64,000 nt of DNA from Hirudinaria manillensis (GCA_034509925.1 CM067536.1:7173501-7237500); one strand, 5' to 3'. Positions 1 through 15,012 are shown, counted from the first letter of the stretch. Numbers and translations are program-made. The notes: generated from the letters alone by a model not told the origin.

Positions 1-112
1 TGGATGGATGGATGGATGGATGGATGGATGGATGGATGGATGGATGGATGGATGGATGGATGGATGGATGGATGGATGGATGGATGGATGGATGGATGGA
101 TGGATGGACGGA
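1..112. repeat. (TGGA)n tetranucleotide microsatellite
   Basis: Almost uninterrupted TGGA units run from the first base to about 108 and then decay into TGGACGGATG. The array continues off the left edge. The open frame across it (a Met-Asp-Gly-Trp type repeat) is only the repeat read as protein. Confidence 0.95.
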
Positions 113-3100
113 TGAACAGGAAATGGAATACTGCCATAACGATCCAGTCGAAATTGGGGCCATAAAGAACACATCGATATCATCAAGTGATACACCCACA
201 CACGGATGGCAGTCAGACATAACCACCATATTTTCTCATCTGTTTCCTTTCACCAACAATTTATCTAGCGCCGCTAACCGAACCACGGGCGGGGAGGGGA
301 GACAAAGATTCATTGACACAGCGCTTACTTCCGAGGACAAACTGGACAGCAACGCGAGGCGACTAGGAACGACACCGGCTTCGCAGTCAATATGAAGTTA
401 TCGATTTAAGTCGTCTGACACTGCACGAGCGCCATTTTATCTCGTGACATGTGACAGGAAGGATGGAAATCTCTTTTCCTGCTTCTTTTTCATCTTCTCT
501 TCCGCATCTTTTTATTTCAATTTTTATAATCTTTGGAAGTCGAAACACGAAGCCTTATCTTGTAAGACTTGCAAACAAAGCATCGCCAGAATTTCTGGAT
601 GAAACTTTAGGCATGTTCTCGCATAAGTTTCGGAGACATTATAATCACCATTATTACCACCATCACCATAATCATCATCATCATCATCATTGGTCAGTCT
701 GACACCTAATGCAATTACCTGGAAAGATTTGCAAGCATTTTGAAGATTAACGAACACCACAATTTCCAAAACTCGCGGGTGAAAAATAAGGGATGAAGGG
801 AAAAACAAGGGCAATCAAATCTATAGAAATGAACATCAAAGCACAAGCACGCACAAGCACACACGTTCACATACACGCGCACACGTTAAGGCACAACCAA
901 ATGTGGAAGAGACAGCATTTTGGTATAACGACAGATCATTCCGATGTTTATCAGAATTTTTTTTTGTATTTGCAGAAAAAATTATCCTCAGTGCAATTCA
1001 TCTCTGCCAGTACTTTTCCAGTCAGAGTCAACACGATAGCAACCACCATACAAATATTTATTTATTTATCTATTTATTTATTTGTTTAATAATAATTATT
1101 ATTTATATATTTATTTTTGTTTTTTATTCTTGGTTTTTCTCTATTATAATCAAATTTAATGTGAAATTGTGCTCAATGCAAGATAATTTATCGGAGCAAA
1201 TACTTTTGGAGAACTTTTTTTTACCAACAATAATAACAATGACAACAAAAATATTATTGATGACAATAATTTAATAATAAAAATAATAAGAAGAAGAATA
1301 GCGATAATAACAAAATAATAATCGCAATTAGTATTATTATTATAATTATTATTCGCAGTAATTATAACCACATAATTCACTTTCTGTATGCCATTGAAAA
1401 AAAAAGAAGTTTATGCCAACGATAATTGCCACTTTGTAAGGCAAATCCAAGGTAGGGTTTCGTGAAAAACAAACAAACCTCAATACGTACTTTGCAAAAG
1501 TTAAGTGCTTCCAACACATCGCTTTGTAACGAACAGACTCTAATTCATTGTTCAAAACCACGAAGAAGTCGTGAAAATAATATTTTTGATAATTTACATT
1601 AGTGCATTACGATAAGTTAAGACTTGTATATTGAAAGAACAAAGCTGCCTCTTATCGTACAGGACGGCTTAAACCTAGCGATAATCTGTGCCTGTCCCAT
1701 TAAATAGTGCGGATAATGGAGGGATTGCTTTAGGCATGCAACCGGTACAGAAATAAGAGTTGTATAATTTATTTTTTTATTGGATGTTTATTGACGATTA
1801 GATTAAGTATTTTATTTAAATATTTCATTATTTATTGATTATTTCAGGAATTATTGATCTTATTGACGGTTATCGATAACAATCCATTCTTCGTCCATAT
1901 TAATCAACAGACGCGACATCAAATTTCGCATAATTTCAACGTTCAATTATACGGATGGTTTTTCCTATTTTTCCAAAATTCGTGGAAAATAATATTAATT
2001 TAATTATGGAGCTTTAAATTCGTGTTTTCGCGTTTATTTCTGTTCAGACTTGTACTCTTTTCCACTCTGGGCGTTTTGAGACTCATAATTTAAGCCAGAT
2101 GCAATTTAATAACTGAATTTAGGGATAAATTGACGGATAATTCGGCTAAATTAGTCCAATAATTGATCGGATATTTCTGTATTTTCCTGTATTTTGTGCT
2201 TCGCCAAACAATTTTCAGACATCCCAATCATCAAAATCGATAAAACGCTCGAAGCATATACGATGTTAGGAGAATTTCTCTCCCACATTGGTGATCTTAG
2301 AGTGGAGCAAATCATAGAACGATCAACTCGTATTTCAATACGCCAAAATAGCTTCGGATCAGTTAACCCGATACCAGACTTACGAACGAGTGGATAAGTG
2401 GATTTCATTTCAAGGCTATCGGATGGATCTTTCAGTGACTGGATTTCAAATGAGTTTTTAAATTTAGCGGATTATTTTCTGCCACATCGCCTGGATGAAT
2501 GAATATCCTTCAGTCGAGTAAACGTTTCCAGTACAAAATAGCATTTAATAGCACATTCATTCATCCATATTTTTTGTTTGTTTACAAAAAGAAAGAACAG
2601 GGATCATCAAAGTGCTATTTTCACGAGAATGTCATGTTGTGAGTGTACAAATTTATCATTTTTAATGATACAAATGATAACACAATCGTGATAAAAGATG
2701 TTTTTCAGGAGAAGAATTCTGGGGGCAATGGGTTTGATGGAGTTTCGATTTAGAAAAAAATTTAGAATTTCCAATTTATTTGGTCTTCAGAAATGGTTAA
2801 TTCAGTTTAATAAAGGTTTTCATTATTTTAGGAAAAAGATTTCTAAATTCTTAACGTCAGTCAATGACTCAGCTTTTATTTATTTTTTTATTTATTTATT
2901 CATTTAATTATTTATTACAATATTATTTTGATCGCTTGATAATATGTACAAATATAAATTGATTATTATAATTTGAATAACTTAATTAAAATAATATTTC
3001 TTATATTATTTAAAATAATATCTAAATTTAAATAACAATTTAATAAATTAAATATTAGTTTACTTTTAACTACTTTTAAATGTTATTTCTTATACTATTT

Positions 3101-3966
3101 AATGATATAAATATAAATGAAATATAAAATATTATTTTCCATGAAAATGTCTCTCAATTTTGGCCTGCTATGCAACTACAGGAAGAAAAATGTTCATGTA
3201 CTTGGGGTGACCTCAGCTTGCACCTGTTGACCCACCACTTTATAGACATTTAAAATGCAAACATTAAAATAAAAATATTTTTAAAAAAAAATTATCTGCA
3301 TTTAAATTCAACATTTTACTTGCAAATGAATTTATTTTCCCAGACCAAAGGAAATAATTAAACGAACTGATCAAAAGAATTTTATTCATTTATTTATTAT
3401 TATTATTTATTTAAAATCATCGATTCCGCATCGGAAGAATTCGCCATGGTTTGAAAATTGCATTAGCATTTTCGTACTTAAATTCCTCATAAAATAACAT
3501 TAATTATAAAATAAATCATTTATGATATTTAAGACCAAATATTTAAAAAATATTTAATATATTTATCATCAACTTCTAACAAAACAATTTATGATATTTA
3601 TGATTTAAATGCCAAAAATATATTTAAGATGTTTATGATTATTATGATCAAATGATAAAAATTATAAAAAGTATAAAAAATTATTTTTTAACATATGCAG
3701 ATTAAAAGCCATGAAAAAGCGCATGAAAGAAATGGGCATTTATTATCTTTATTAATTAATATTTCGTAGTTAATATTTTGTAATTAACTTTGTTTAAAAT
3801 TGAAACCAGCACAAAGAGGAAGCGGAAGTGCAAGATTGTTTTAATTTAATTTTTTAAATTTTTTTTTTTGGGTGGGGAGAAAAGAGGGTTCAAAGAGAAC
3901 AACTTTGAGGCGCGTAAAAAACTGAGGTTTCAAGTGCGAGATTTCAAAACATCATTGCCAAAATCT

Positions 3967-4088
3967 TTCGTCGTCGTCGTCGTCTTCGTCATCATCATCA
4001 TCATCGTCATCATCATCATCATCATCGTCATCATCATCATCGTCATCATCATTATCGTCATCATCATTATCGTCATCATCGTCATCGT
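3967..4088. repeat. (CGT)n/(CAT)n trinucleotide array
   Basis: A run of GTC units passes into about 100 bp of ATC/GTC units. It reads as poly-Val/Ile on the plus strand, which is a repeat artefact and not a protein. Confidence 0.9.
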
Positions 4089-4285
4089 GTGTGCGATTAA
4101 TTTAATTTATCGAATAATTTCCAGCGGAGATGCATTGCAAACAATTCATACGTGTGACGTCATCGGTCACGGAGCTGACCGTTCATAATTCACCGTTCTG
4201 AATTAATTAAATTAAATTGAATTAAAAGTAATAATTCCGGAATTATAACTTTCAGTTGGAGAAATTTTTGTGTCCAAAACAACAA

Positions 4286-4289
4286 CAAC

Positions 4290-4343
<54 letters not shown>

Positions 4344-4345
4344 TA
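4286..4345. repeat. (AAT)n microsatellite
   Basis: About 17 AAT units follow a short AAC run. More AAT/GAT units continue imperfectly to about 4390. Confidence 0.9.
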
Positions 4346-5821
4346 ATAATTAATATTAATGATGATGATGATGATAACAATAATAATAATATTGTGGCTG
4401 TTATTGTAATGCAATTATATTATGAAATTATAATTACACAGTTGTATTTAATTATATAAATACACAATCCATGATTGTTTAAAAATTAACCTCGGTATCA
4501 AATAGAAATGCAAAGATAAAACCGGACCAATGGGAGCTTAGGATCGGAACAGATAGGAATTGGCGCGAGATTAATCAATTAAAAAGGCAGACGATAATGG
4601 AGGCTGTCATTAGCTGTTCATTCTGGGTTCATTAGTGACAGATTTCAATTTATTATGGCACGTGTTCTATTATGGACAGTATATTATGGACATTATTACA
4701 CTCTTAATGTTATCTTGTATTTATATTGTATTTTATTATTGGTCATCCTCGTCGTCGTCGTCATCGTCATGTATTATGATATTATAATTTGTAACATTAA
4801 GTATTATAATATTAATTATAATTCACCGATATTGTGATGTAGTTATTGTTATTATAAATATTTATTATCAGTACTAAGAGATTTCAGTCTAATTATAACC
4901 TGAGTTCTGCTATTGATGATACTGAACAATTTCTGATCTCTTAATATTAAATCATTGTATTTTATTATCGTTCAATTATAATATTATAATTTGTAATAGT
5001 AATAACGTGTGATATTATGAGACAACTGTTAGCGTTATTATTAATTTTATTATTATTATTATTATTACCAAACGTGGAAAAATAATTGTTTTTGAGATTA
5101 TCAGTGCTGCACGAAATTATGTAGCGCTTGATCATCATCATCATCGTCGTCGTCGTCATCATCATCATCGTGGCCGAAGATTGAATTTCTTCAATAAACA
5201 AACGAAAACTTTAATTTGAAAATAATCTCACGTCATTCATAATTTTAAAATAAAATAATTTCTTTATTTATTTAAATCTCTTCTGCTTGTGGCTTTCATT
5301 ACACATGTCGAGGTCGAAGTTCAAAACATTAGTAAAGTTTAAAATAAAGAATTTATAACTTAATTTAAATATAATTTAAATTGTATTTTTAAATTATTTT
5401 TTTTAATCATAAATTCCATTTATATTTTTATTTAAGATTATAATTACGTTATTTTTTCTCAATTTAATCCAACAATGTGGATTAAATTTGAAATAATATT
5501 TCTAATGATTTAAATTCATAATTAAATTATAATTTATTAATTAAATAAAATATAATAATTATACTCGAAATGACGGAAGGGACGCGATTTATTTTATTTT
5601 GGCTCAAGCAATTCCAAGCGACCCGATTAAAAATGTTTTTTGCTGATAAATCGAATTAATTTATTTTAATCAATCAATTTATTTAATTTAACCAAATTAA
5701 ATGTTATTTTAATCAACTATTTTATTTTATGTAATTCATCTGTAAACCATTTGCCAAAAGTCGTGCATGAGTCAGGCAGGATTTTCCAGTCACTAAAAAG
5801 CTGACATAATTTGTAATTGTT

Positions 5822-5940
<119 letters not shown>

Positions 5941-6377
5941 CTAATTGTTTCTTGTTTCTTCAACAACGACACAGCAACATCGATACATCAATAAGACATT
6001 CGAATACATCCTTGTATTGAAATTTATTTACAAAGACAATTATTGTTGTTATTGTTGTTGTCTTGACAACGTCCCGTACGCCAGAAATGGCCCCACATAA
6101 ATGAATATAATATTTATATTTATATTTATATTTATATAAGCATTTACATGTTTAATCATAATTATTGTAAATTGTTCGCTGTCGAGCTCCATGTTCGTGC
6201 TTTAAATCATAATAATGGCCAACCGAAAATGCAAGGAATGTTTCTCACTCTTCTTTTTTTTTTGAGCATTTTTCGGAATTATATTTTTTTTTATTTCAAA
6301 ATTATTAACTGCTGACGATCAAACAAATAGTTTTATACCCACACAATTTGATCGGCAGGATTAAAAAAATGCGAAAA

Positions 6378-6580
6378 TAATGTCATCATCATCATCATCA
6401 TCAATCATCATCATCATCATCATCACCACCATCATCATCATGACGATCATCATCCTTTGTGCCGACGTTAACAAGGGGTTTCGTTATGTACTTATTTGTT
6501 ATCCTCAATTCAACATCTCCATCATCATCATCATCATCATCACCATCATCATCATCACCACCATCGTCATCATCATCATC
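6378..6580. repeat. two (ATC)n arrays
   Basis: ATC/ACC units occupy about 6380-6445 and 6517-6582, with about 70 bp of non-repetitive DNA between. Both strands stay open as poly-Ser/Ile or poly-Asp, a property of the repeat and not a gene. Confidence 0.9.
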
Positions 6581-6664
6581 GCAACGAATTGAACCTATTC
6601 GCAGATACTTTTGGCTTGCAGGCAATCAAGTGACAAAAAATAATCATTTTTGAATCATCTTTTG

Positions 6665-6822
6665 TGGTATTATTATTATTATTATCGTTATTGTTAAAAT
6701 TATTATCATTATTGTTAAAATTATTATTATTATTAATAAAATTATTATTATTATTAATAAAATTATTATTATTATTATTTATTATTATTATTATTATTAT
6801 TTATTATTATTATTATTATTAA
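6665..6822. repeat. (ATT)n array with an 18-20 bp higher-order period
   Basis: ATT runs are broken at intervals by AAA, giving repeated blocks of the form ATTATTATT-AATAAA, then longer ATT blocks joined by TTTATT. Confidence 0.85.
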
Positions 6823-8216
6823 AGAGAGTGAATTATACAATTCCATTTCAATCGTGACGCACAGAATCGTTCACATGCCTTTCAGATCAACAACACCCTT
6901 AGATGTCCACTCAGACATCCTTTGATGCGACCTTGAAGACCACCTCTACTGCGGGTCAAAGTTCAAGGCCGATGAGTGGAGGTCATGTCACAATCGAGTG
7001 ATTGATGTCAAGCGTCACTTTGAATTGAAATTAATTATTTTATGGACGGAATTTAATTATAATTTCATCTCAAAATTAAATTAATTAAAATTAATTCCAA
7101 CTTCATCTTAATGAAAGCACTGCTCAGTAATGCATGGATAAGCGACCTAATTATTATTTAGGTCGACCAATTAGATTTAGCCTTTCGACGGATTTGACAC
7201 TAAAGATCCCGCCCATGAAGTAGCTTTTGTCTGTCACTTGTCCATCATTCGAAGCTTCTTTGGTTTTTAAAAAGATTTTGAAGTTGGGTATTTTTGGTGG
7301 TTTATGTTATTTTAATAAATTAATGATGGAAATTCAAATTAAAACGAAATTTGAAATAAAAAATCTAAATGAAAAAAAAAAACTAGAAACTTTACAATCA
7401 ATCTTTCAATCTTTACAGTCTCGTCAGAACAACCGACACCAAGAAACACCGCTTCTTAAATATTCCCTTTTCTATTGTTTGTTTAGTACCAATTGTTGTT
7501 GACATTACAAAGAGAAACATGCTTGGAATACGCGCGCGTCACTTCAATTGATATCACAAAAGAAAACAAGAACGAACAATAAATCTGTTCGGTTCAATAA
7601 ACAAAAATTTCAAACAAATGCATAAAAAAATAATAATAACAAATGCTGCTAGCTAAATTGAAACGAAATCACAAGCGATCTCAATCCACCCATCAACGCT
7701 GACAATTAAATCTCAAAGGGTGATGACAAAAAGTTCAGGCCCCAATGTTTAGTCTTCTGAAGCCCTGGGGATATCATGGGGTAGAGAGGGGAGTAAGGAG
7801 ACCTTAACCCCGAGGGGATGGGAAGACAGAATCCTCCCCGTCGGGACAGCACCAGTCCCTGGTATGAAACATCAAAGACATTTCCTCAGGTAATTGCTTT
7901 TAATCAACTTTTAATGAATTGCAGAAAGCCACAAGTTTGTACTTGCACAAGTTAAAGTACAGATAAGGCATCTGAGTTGCGATAATGACAACAAAAACAA
8001 CAACGATAACCGGCTGTAAACGTGAAACACGTATTAATAATACAAATTATTTTTAAATTATTTTAAAATAATATTAATATTATTCGAAGAAACTTTTAAT
8101 TTTTTTTATGAAAGAGTGTAAAATACCCAAAATTAAAAAAAAACAAGACTGGTTAAACCCTCTCGATCTTATAATTGCGCTTTCTTCGGGATATCGTTTC
8201 ATGTAGATATTATGCC

Positions 8217-8252
<36 letters not shown>

Positions 8253-9128
8253 CAGCAGCAGCTCAAGACACGGGGAATTTCCTGTACAGCGGGTAATTAT
8301 TTTCTTCAATTCTGCCTAAATCTCCATGAACTCTCCTCTATCTCCTAGATTTAAGCTCATAATTAAACGTAATTAGGATTAATTAATCGTCCATAATGTT
8401 AATTTATCGAACCAACATTTATCCTAACAATACAGGATGTAGCTCGAACGATACAAAATAATACAATACAATACAATACAGTGAAACATTGACAGGTTTG
8501 CAACAAGAAGCCTTTGAAGGACATCTTGGGCTAAGTTGAACCATGGTCTAATGAATTTCTTGTTTCATCGTGGTTTATCTCCAATTATGCCTTATCCTTA
8601 ATCTTTAAAAAATTATTCTTTTAACAATAGAAAAGGTTTATGAACTAATATAAGGGCATCCCAATGAGCCTTGGGTTCAGAATAAAGCCACTTTATATAA
8701 CAACAACACTAATAATAACAACAATATTAATAATAATAATAATGACGGCGATGACAACAACATCAATAATAATAATAATAGCGCTTAAAAAAGAAAAAAA
8801 TGAAAAAAAAAAAGAAAACAAACATTTACCTTTTGTGACTCATGTGTTTTGTGAAAAACTATCAGCGTTAATCCACCGAGATTTGGTAACCATGCGATTA
8901 GAAATCTTAGATTTCAAGTCCTGAATGCAAAGTTAGCCAAAACATGTGCCAGTTTCCTACGATAAGGTTGTTGCAATAACACGAGAGAGCTGATGAAGAA
9001 ATGAAAGAGGCAGCTTCGGCAGCTGGGATAAATACCGGTCTGTATGGAGAGCGCACGTTCGTTTTTATTTCGTACGAGCGCACTTTGGAATCGTGGCGGA
9101 GCCACGAAACGAAGTTAAATAGTAAGGG

Positions 9129-9238
9129 AATGAATAGATGGATGAATGGATGGATGGACGGGTGGGTGGGTCGGTGGATGGATGGATGGATGAATGGGTG
9201 GGTGGATGAAAAGATAGATAGATAGATGGATGGGTGGG
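9129..9238. repeat. degenerate (ATGG)n tetranucleotide tract
   Basis: Imperfect ATGG/GTGG/ATGA/ATAG units. Similar tracts occur at 1-112, 11969-12061 and 59660-59790, so this repeat family is dispersed through the window. Confidence 0.9.
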
Positions 9239-10959
9239 AGGAAAGCGGACGCATAGATGCCACCAAAGGTTAATCATTTCCTTCTCAGAATCTCTCAAAA
9301 GCATCTCAATACCCACGTGTTTCGGACCATGTGTGTTTACTTAGTGTGACTAAGCCAGTCTTCCTGGTACCATTTGGTTGAGTTGACACCCTGCTTTGTT
9401 GTTTTTTTTTTGGGTGGTGTTGAGATACAATCAAGTGAATCGCCGATCTGTACAGGATGCAAGTTACAATAAACAGCGGTTATGAAAATGGTTTGTGACA
9501 ACTGCTGCTTCTGCTCAGATTTAATGGCCGTCCCGAGAATGTAAATTAAATGTGCGAATGCGGGACCCGAAATGAATGTTTTCTTTAATTACATTTTCCT
9601 ATTCACTTTCTAGGTTAAAGTTTGCCTTTTCAGGTTTGTAGCTGATTTGCATATAATAGCTCCTTTAAATGCAAATTTATGCCATTCCGAAACATATCCA
9701 ATGCCAGAGCGAGACAAATATCTGAAATGACCAAAATAAATTATGTTAATTAGTGTCAAACACTTATGGCCATTGTAAGTGTAAACGGACATAGCAGGCA
9801 AATAATAGTAAATGTCGTTTACTTAGGTTTTCTTAAACATTTTACCCATATTCTGATAAAAGATGAGAAATGCTTGATTTATCTTTTTCTGAATCATTCT
9901 TGGGGTCAATTTTAAAATTCCCCGAGAAAACTGTTTTCAATTAGTGCCCTAAATAGAGAAAAAGGATATTATAAAATTTGCAGCGTCCATGTCGTAAAAT
10001 GTAAGAACATAATTATGATGTATGGCAAATTAGCTTGGAGGAGGGTTTCCCTTTCTTCTGAAGCGTTGACGATATTTCAAAACGAAATTGAATTTCAACT
10101 TTTATTAGTGAGCAGTTTCTAAAAGTTTCTTAAAGTAAGCAATTTAAACAAAAAATTCTACTAAATAAAGGCTGTAGTCGAAATTGAAACATTGATTTTT
10201 TGAAAGAGACTACAAAATGTCTTGCGACCATCTGGGAATATTATAATGTTCGACTCTGCTGGCACTAAGCAAGCTGAGTAGCCATGCAAATAGGCTTCAC
10301 TGACCAATGAGCCAGGAATTTATTACAGAAGGTCTTTTTGACCACTGCTGATGGTACAGCAACATTGTTGTATTTCTTGTCATGAAAATCTTTCTTAATA
10401 GAAGGGTCTAAGTGCAATTCAAATCTTAGATGTCAAGATATTACTAGAACATATTCACTAAAAAGCAGGTTGATTGATAAGAAAATTACTATTAGAAAAA
10501 CAGATTTTAATTTGTTTTTACAAATTTTAAAAATATTTCATCATAACATTCTTCCTTTTTACTCTTTATAAAAATCAACGCTTTTATAAATTAGTGAAAG
10601 TTTTAAATTATTTATCGAAAACAGTTAATCACAACATTGTTTACTATAGGAAATTCCTTGGTGCCGGTGATTTTTTTGATTGTTTTGTTTTTATTTACTA
10701 AGGTTCGATTTATTTTACGATTTCAAGAATATTTTAAGTAATATGTAAATTGACAAAAAGACGTGTAAATCTTAATTTAGAGTCAGTAAAGGTGTGACAT
10801 GGCTTAAACTTAGCGTTATGCTATCATACGTGTCACTGATGTTTTCATCGTTACTTTGTCGCCAGAATAATAAATTAGTTTCCATAAACTCTTTTTATTC
10901 AAACTTTAAATTTGTTTTTATCGAAGATCAATATCAAAACAGACCATCAACAGCACATT

Positions 10960-13900
10960 ATGCATCAATGGCCAGGTGGTAAAACCACTCAGAAGGTTGT
11001 GGTATATCCTATTCCAAGACCCTCCTGGGAAACAAAGGTTGATGGAGCACAAATAAACGAAAACATACAGGAATATTTGCATCAGCCTGAAAATGAAGTT
11101 AGTATTGTATTGATTGTTTGTTATATGTCAAAAGATATTTTTACCACTTTGCTCATAAATTTATCTAATTGTATTCCTGTCATTTCCACCTTATTGCAGG
11201 TTGTTGCTGTTGCAGATCAACAATTAAAAAGTAATAATAAAGTATTTTCTATAAAAGAATAGAATATTTAAAAGAATTATAATTTCTAGAAATGTTATGT
11301 GATAATGTAAATGATTAGCTACCCTTGATTGTGTAGCACTTCACTGAGAAACAGATATGTTTAAATGAATGTATAATTAATGAACGAATGAATGACAATG
11401 ATTTATGATTAATTAAAGAATAATTTAATTAATCCAATTATTAAAGAATAATCTAATTAATCCAATTAATTAAAGAATAATATAATATAATCCAAGCAGG
11501 TTCCACATGCTTCATACAAGTGGACAACCCTCAGAAAAAGTTGGTTGACAAGGAAATCAATGCTTTGAAGGAACAGCTCGATGCCCAGATTAAAGTTGGT
11601 GAACAATCATTTTGAAAAATGCAGTAATAATTATAGCATAATTACAGTATAACAATAATAATAATAATATTCAACAATAATAATAATAAATGATGTTCTT
11701 GATCAGGTGAATGCAGATCTCAAAAAACTCCTGATTGCATCCTTAGGTGATGACCTCCAATGCAAAGTGGATGTTCTTGTGAGGTTGTGCCAGTGTCTCT
11801 ATTTAAATGTTAACATTATGTTAATAATTAGTCAAGATTAAATAGATTTTAATGTAAATTTTTTTTGCTTTTATTGAGTTGTTTCAATTTATATCATATA
11901 ATTTGTTTTAATTGCATATAAGAATTTAATACACATAACCCAGTTTTTTAATCAACATGGTTAATTATGATGGATGGACAGATGGATGGATGGATGGATG
12001 AATGAATGAATGAATGGATGGATGGATGGACGGATGGATGGACTTACGGATGGATGGATGGATTAACGAAGGCTAACCTTGACATCCATGTTAAAAAAAT
12101 GTTTTATGTTTTTGCTTAAATTACTGATAAGTTGATAATTAATGGTTAGAGGTTTTATCGAATAATTGGTCAGGTAATATTTCTCATGTCGTGTTATAGT
12201 TATTGCCATTATGTAATTATTGCAATTATTATTTTTGTTGATAATAATTATTATTTTTGTCGATATTAATTATTATTTTTGTCAATATTAATTATTATTT
12301 TTGTTGATATTAATTATTAATTTTGTTGATAGTAACATTTATTTTTGTTGATATTAATTATTTTTTTTTTATATTAATTATTATTTTTGTTGATAATAAT
12401 ATTTATTTTTGTCGGTAATAATTGCTTTCAATTATTCGCGGCCAAGGTGGAAGGTTCTTGGATTACTTGTTGAAATCCTGAATTACTTCAAATAATCTCC
12501 AGTTGCTGGAATTCATGGCGTGTTAATCATAGCAATGACTCATTAAGGAACATTTAAAAATAAATATGAATAATATTTATAATATACAGCTATAATTATA
12601 GTTATAACTTGAGTGAACGTCAAAATACAAAAATAAATAATTGTAATCTATTGTAGTTACTGCAACATATTCTTCTTTCTCGACATTACAATAAATAATA
12701 AAATACAAAATAATTAATACAAAATAATTATCAAAATCTACGAAACTCACTGCCCAGGACCAAAGCCCACCTGACCAATGAGGTGAGTCGAAGCACAAAC
12801 AAAATGATTGAAGACTTTGAGAACATTGATAAACTCACCGTGGAAACCAACCTGTGGAGGACAAAATTCCAGGCCTCCTGGTGAGCTTTTCTGAAATTTT
12901 GCACCCAACGTTAATGGTTCCACTTCACTAGTTATTTATTATTAATTTATTTAATTTTTAATTTATATATTTATTTATTTATTTACTGATAATTTATTTA
13001 TAGCCAGGTCTTTCTAAGTGCATAATAATTATCATAAGTAATTAACTTTGTTATTATGAAATTCATGATTATGTACTTTATCTTGCTGTAGGCCCCTTAT
13101 TAAGGACATATTTTCCTTGTTATAAAACTTATTATTACAAACTTCCTGATTTACTTGTAACACATGTTATCACATTAGTGTTATTATTATTATTATTATT
13201 AATATTGTTATTATTATTATTATTATTGCTTATTATCATATAATTATTATTATTATTAAAATTACCTGCATGTTATTAAATCAAAAATTTAATTCCAACC
13301 TGCTTCCAATTCATTATGGAAAACTTTAACACTTAAACAGCGTCCTGTTGAACCTATTGACCTCAGAGAAGAACCAATCGGACGAGGCCTTTCACAGGAG
13401 TCAGGACTGTCTGCAGACGTTATTGGATGAGAGGCGGCGAATCAACAGCATCCTCCTTCGGACCAACGGGTCATCGTCTGCCTCTCTTTTTAACTATCGT
13501 TAACCTATAATTAATTAATAAATCCAGTCTTTAATTATTTAATTATTTAATTCTAATCTTTAATTTAACCTAATCTGATCTAATCTTTAATCTAAAGTCT
13601 AATCTAATTTAAAGATCGCTACTATTGATGTTGTCAACAGCTGTTGTTATTGTCGTTTGCCTTCACTATTGTAATTGTTGTTGTGGTAACATGTTGTCGT
13701 TTTTGCCGCAACTTTTAGTGTTTTATTTTTTGTCTGTTATTTTATAAATTAATTATGAATTAAATTTGTTCTTCCAGTCACCTGAATGGCATTCAATCGA
13801 CGTTGTTCCCCCTCAAACAACAACAACATTCCAGTCCCGAAACATCTCAAAACACGCTGGAGTTGGCAGAATCCAATGACGCCCTGGTGGGCACCGTCTA

Positions 13901-14606
13901 CGACCTCCTCAGGGGCGACCGGAGACCGGACTCGGACCTGCCGAGTCCCTCGCAAGGACTGACCTTTGCCGAGGCATTGGCCACGGAGGTTGGGTCGCGT
14001 TCCGAATTGAGACGCGTTCTAGGTTATGAGATGCTGCTTGATGTGATCGCACTTCAGTCAGGATTTTATTATAGTAGTAATTAAAATTATGATTATATTA
14101 TGGGTTATGTGTTAACAATGCATTTGTGCTATTACGACATTAAGACCTGTTATGTTATGTAACAGAGTATAATTAAAGACATTAGATAACGTGCAATCCA
14201 ATTATAGATTGTATTTTATTCGATATAATAAATGGTTACTACTGATTACTTTCAATAATTATATTATAGGGTGCTCGTTAACAATATATTTATGATAGTA
14301 ATTAATGTTATGCATCACATATAATCTAATTATAAACCATATTTTATACATTATAAATAATGGTTACAACTAATTATTAATTAAATTAATTAATAATCTA
14401 ATAAATTATTAATAAGTCCACTAATTCATTAAGAAGCAAAAGCTAAAAACTTCCTAAAAACCCACTCACAGGTGTTGTCAAATCGGTCTGAAGTCCCGAG
14501 TCCCGGCAATTCCGACATCTTCTCCATCGTTCGATCGAGCAAGACCTTCATGGGAACCACATTCAACTGTTGTCGAAGGTGCAAAGGTCACGTCATCGAC
14601 GTCTGA
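10960..14606 (+). CDS. BLZF1: Golgin-45 (BLZF1) orthologue, 8 exons
   Basis: Golgin-45 is a coiled-coil Golgi matrix protein that binds Rab2 and GRASP55. Coding exons read here: 10960-11097, 11200-11230, 11500-11594, 11707-11783, 12758-12880, 13341-13469, 13778-13988 and 14472-14606; all phases agree, giving 312 aa against about 400 in human. Family signatures are [16 protein letters not shown] (residues about 91-106), LWRTKFQAS (about 146-154) and the Cys-rich C-terminus [13 protein letters not shown]. Charged, heptad-like sequence in exons 3-6 fits the coiled coil. The ATG at 10960 is the first in frame; the frame is open back to an acceptor-like ATCGAAG at 10920-10926, so upstream exons may exist. 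The donor of exon 7 is uncertain (13988 preferred; GACGC|GTTCTA is an alternative that also keeps the frame). Confidence 0.85.
11967..12062. repeat. (GATG)n/(AATG)n tract in a golgin-45 intron
   Basis: Imperfect GATG, AATG and GACG units lie in the large intron between golgin-45 exons 4 and 5. Confidence 0.9.
12225..12425. repeat. minisatellite, about 23-bp unit, roughly 8-9 copies
   Basis: The unit is close to AATTATTATTTTTGTTGATA, repeated with scattered substitutions (GTTGATA, GTCGATA, GTCAATA). It lies in the intron before golgin-45 exon 5. Confidence 0.75.
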
Positions 14607-15006
14607 TAGACTTGTGAAGCGAAAAATTTGTAATTATTATTTGGAATAATAATCAATATTAAAATATTAATCACATGTTATTCATTTAATTAAGTAATCC
14701 AATGGTTTAAGTTATGATTTCTTCGATTCTTAAGTTATTGTTGTTGCAAATATAATACAGTTGGGTATTGGGGATCGTTACCTATTATTGGGTTTTATTA
14801 ATTAAATCCATTAATTAAACGGATTTTAAATTAAACTAGTTTAAATAAGTAATCACAAGATGTACATTATTTGCCATTATTTTCATGTCCTGATGCAGAT
14901 TTACATTTTAAATTTGATTGTGTAATTATTTTCAAACGAGTTGTTGATTAGGTGGTTTTACGTTTCAGTTAAATTCTTTGTCACCAATATTATTTCTTTC
15001 TTGCCA

Positions 15007-15012
15007 AATAAA
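15007..15012 (+). terminator. candidate polyadenylation signal of golgin-45
   Basis: AATAAA lies about 400 bp past the golgin-45 stop and is followed within 20 bp by a GT/T-rich stretch (GTGTGATATTTGTTTTGG), the usual animal poly(A) layout. Confidence 0.5.

Noticed and set aside
2194-2397. Frame open on both strands after a TTTTCAG
   Set aside because: Could be an exon, but no recognisable protein, no donor partner and no neighbouring exons were found.
6401-6625. Poly-Asp and poly-Ser frames on both strands
   Set aside because: Products of the (ATC)n arrays, with no non-repeat coding sequence.
6953-6965. GGGTCAAAGTTCA, a DR1-type nuclear receptor site
   Set aside because: A good match to the HNF4/RXR type, but a single 13-bp match far from any gene start is not evidence of function.
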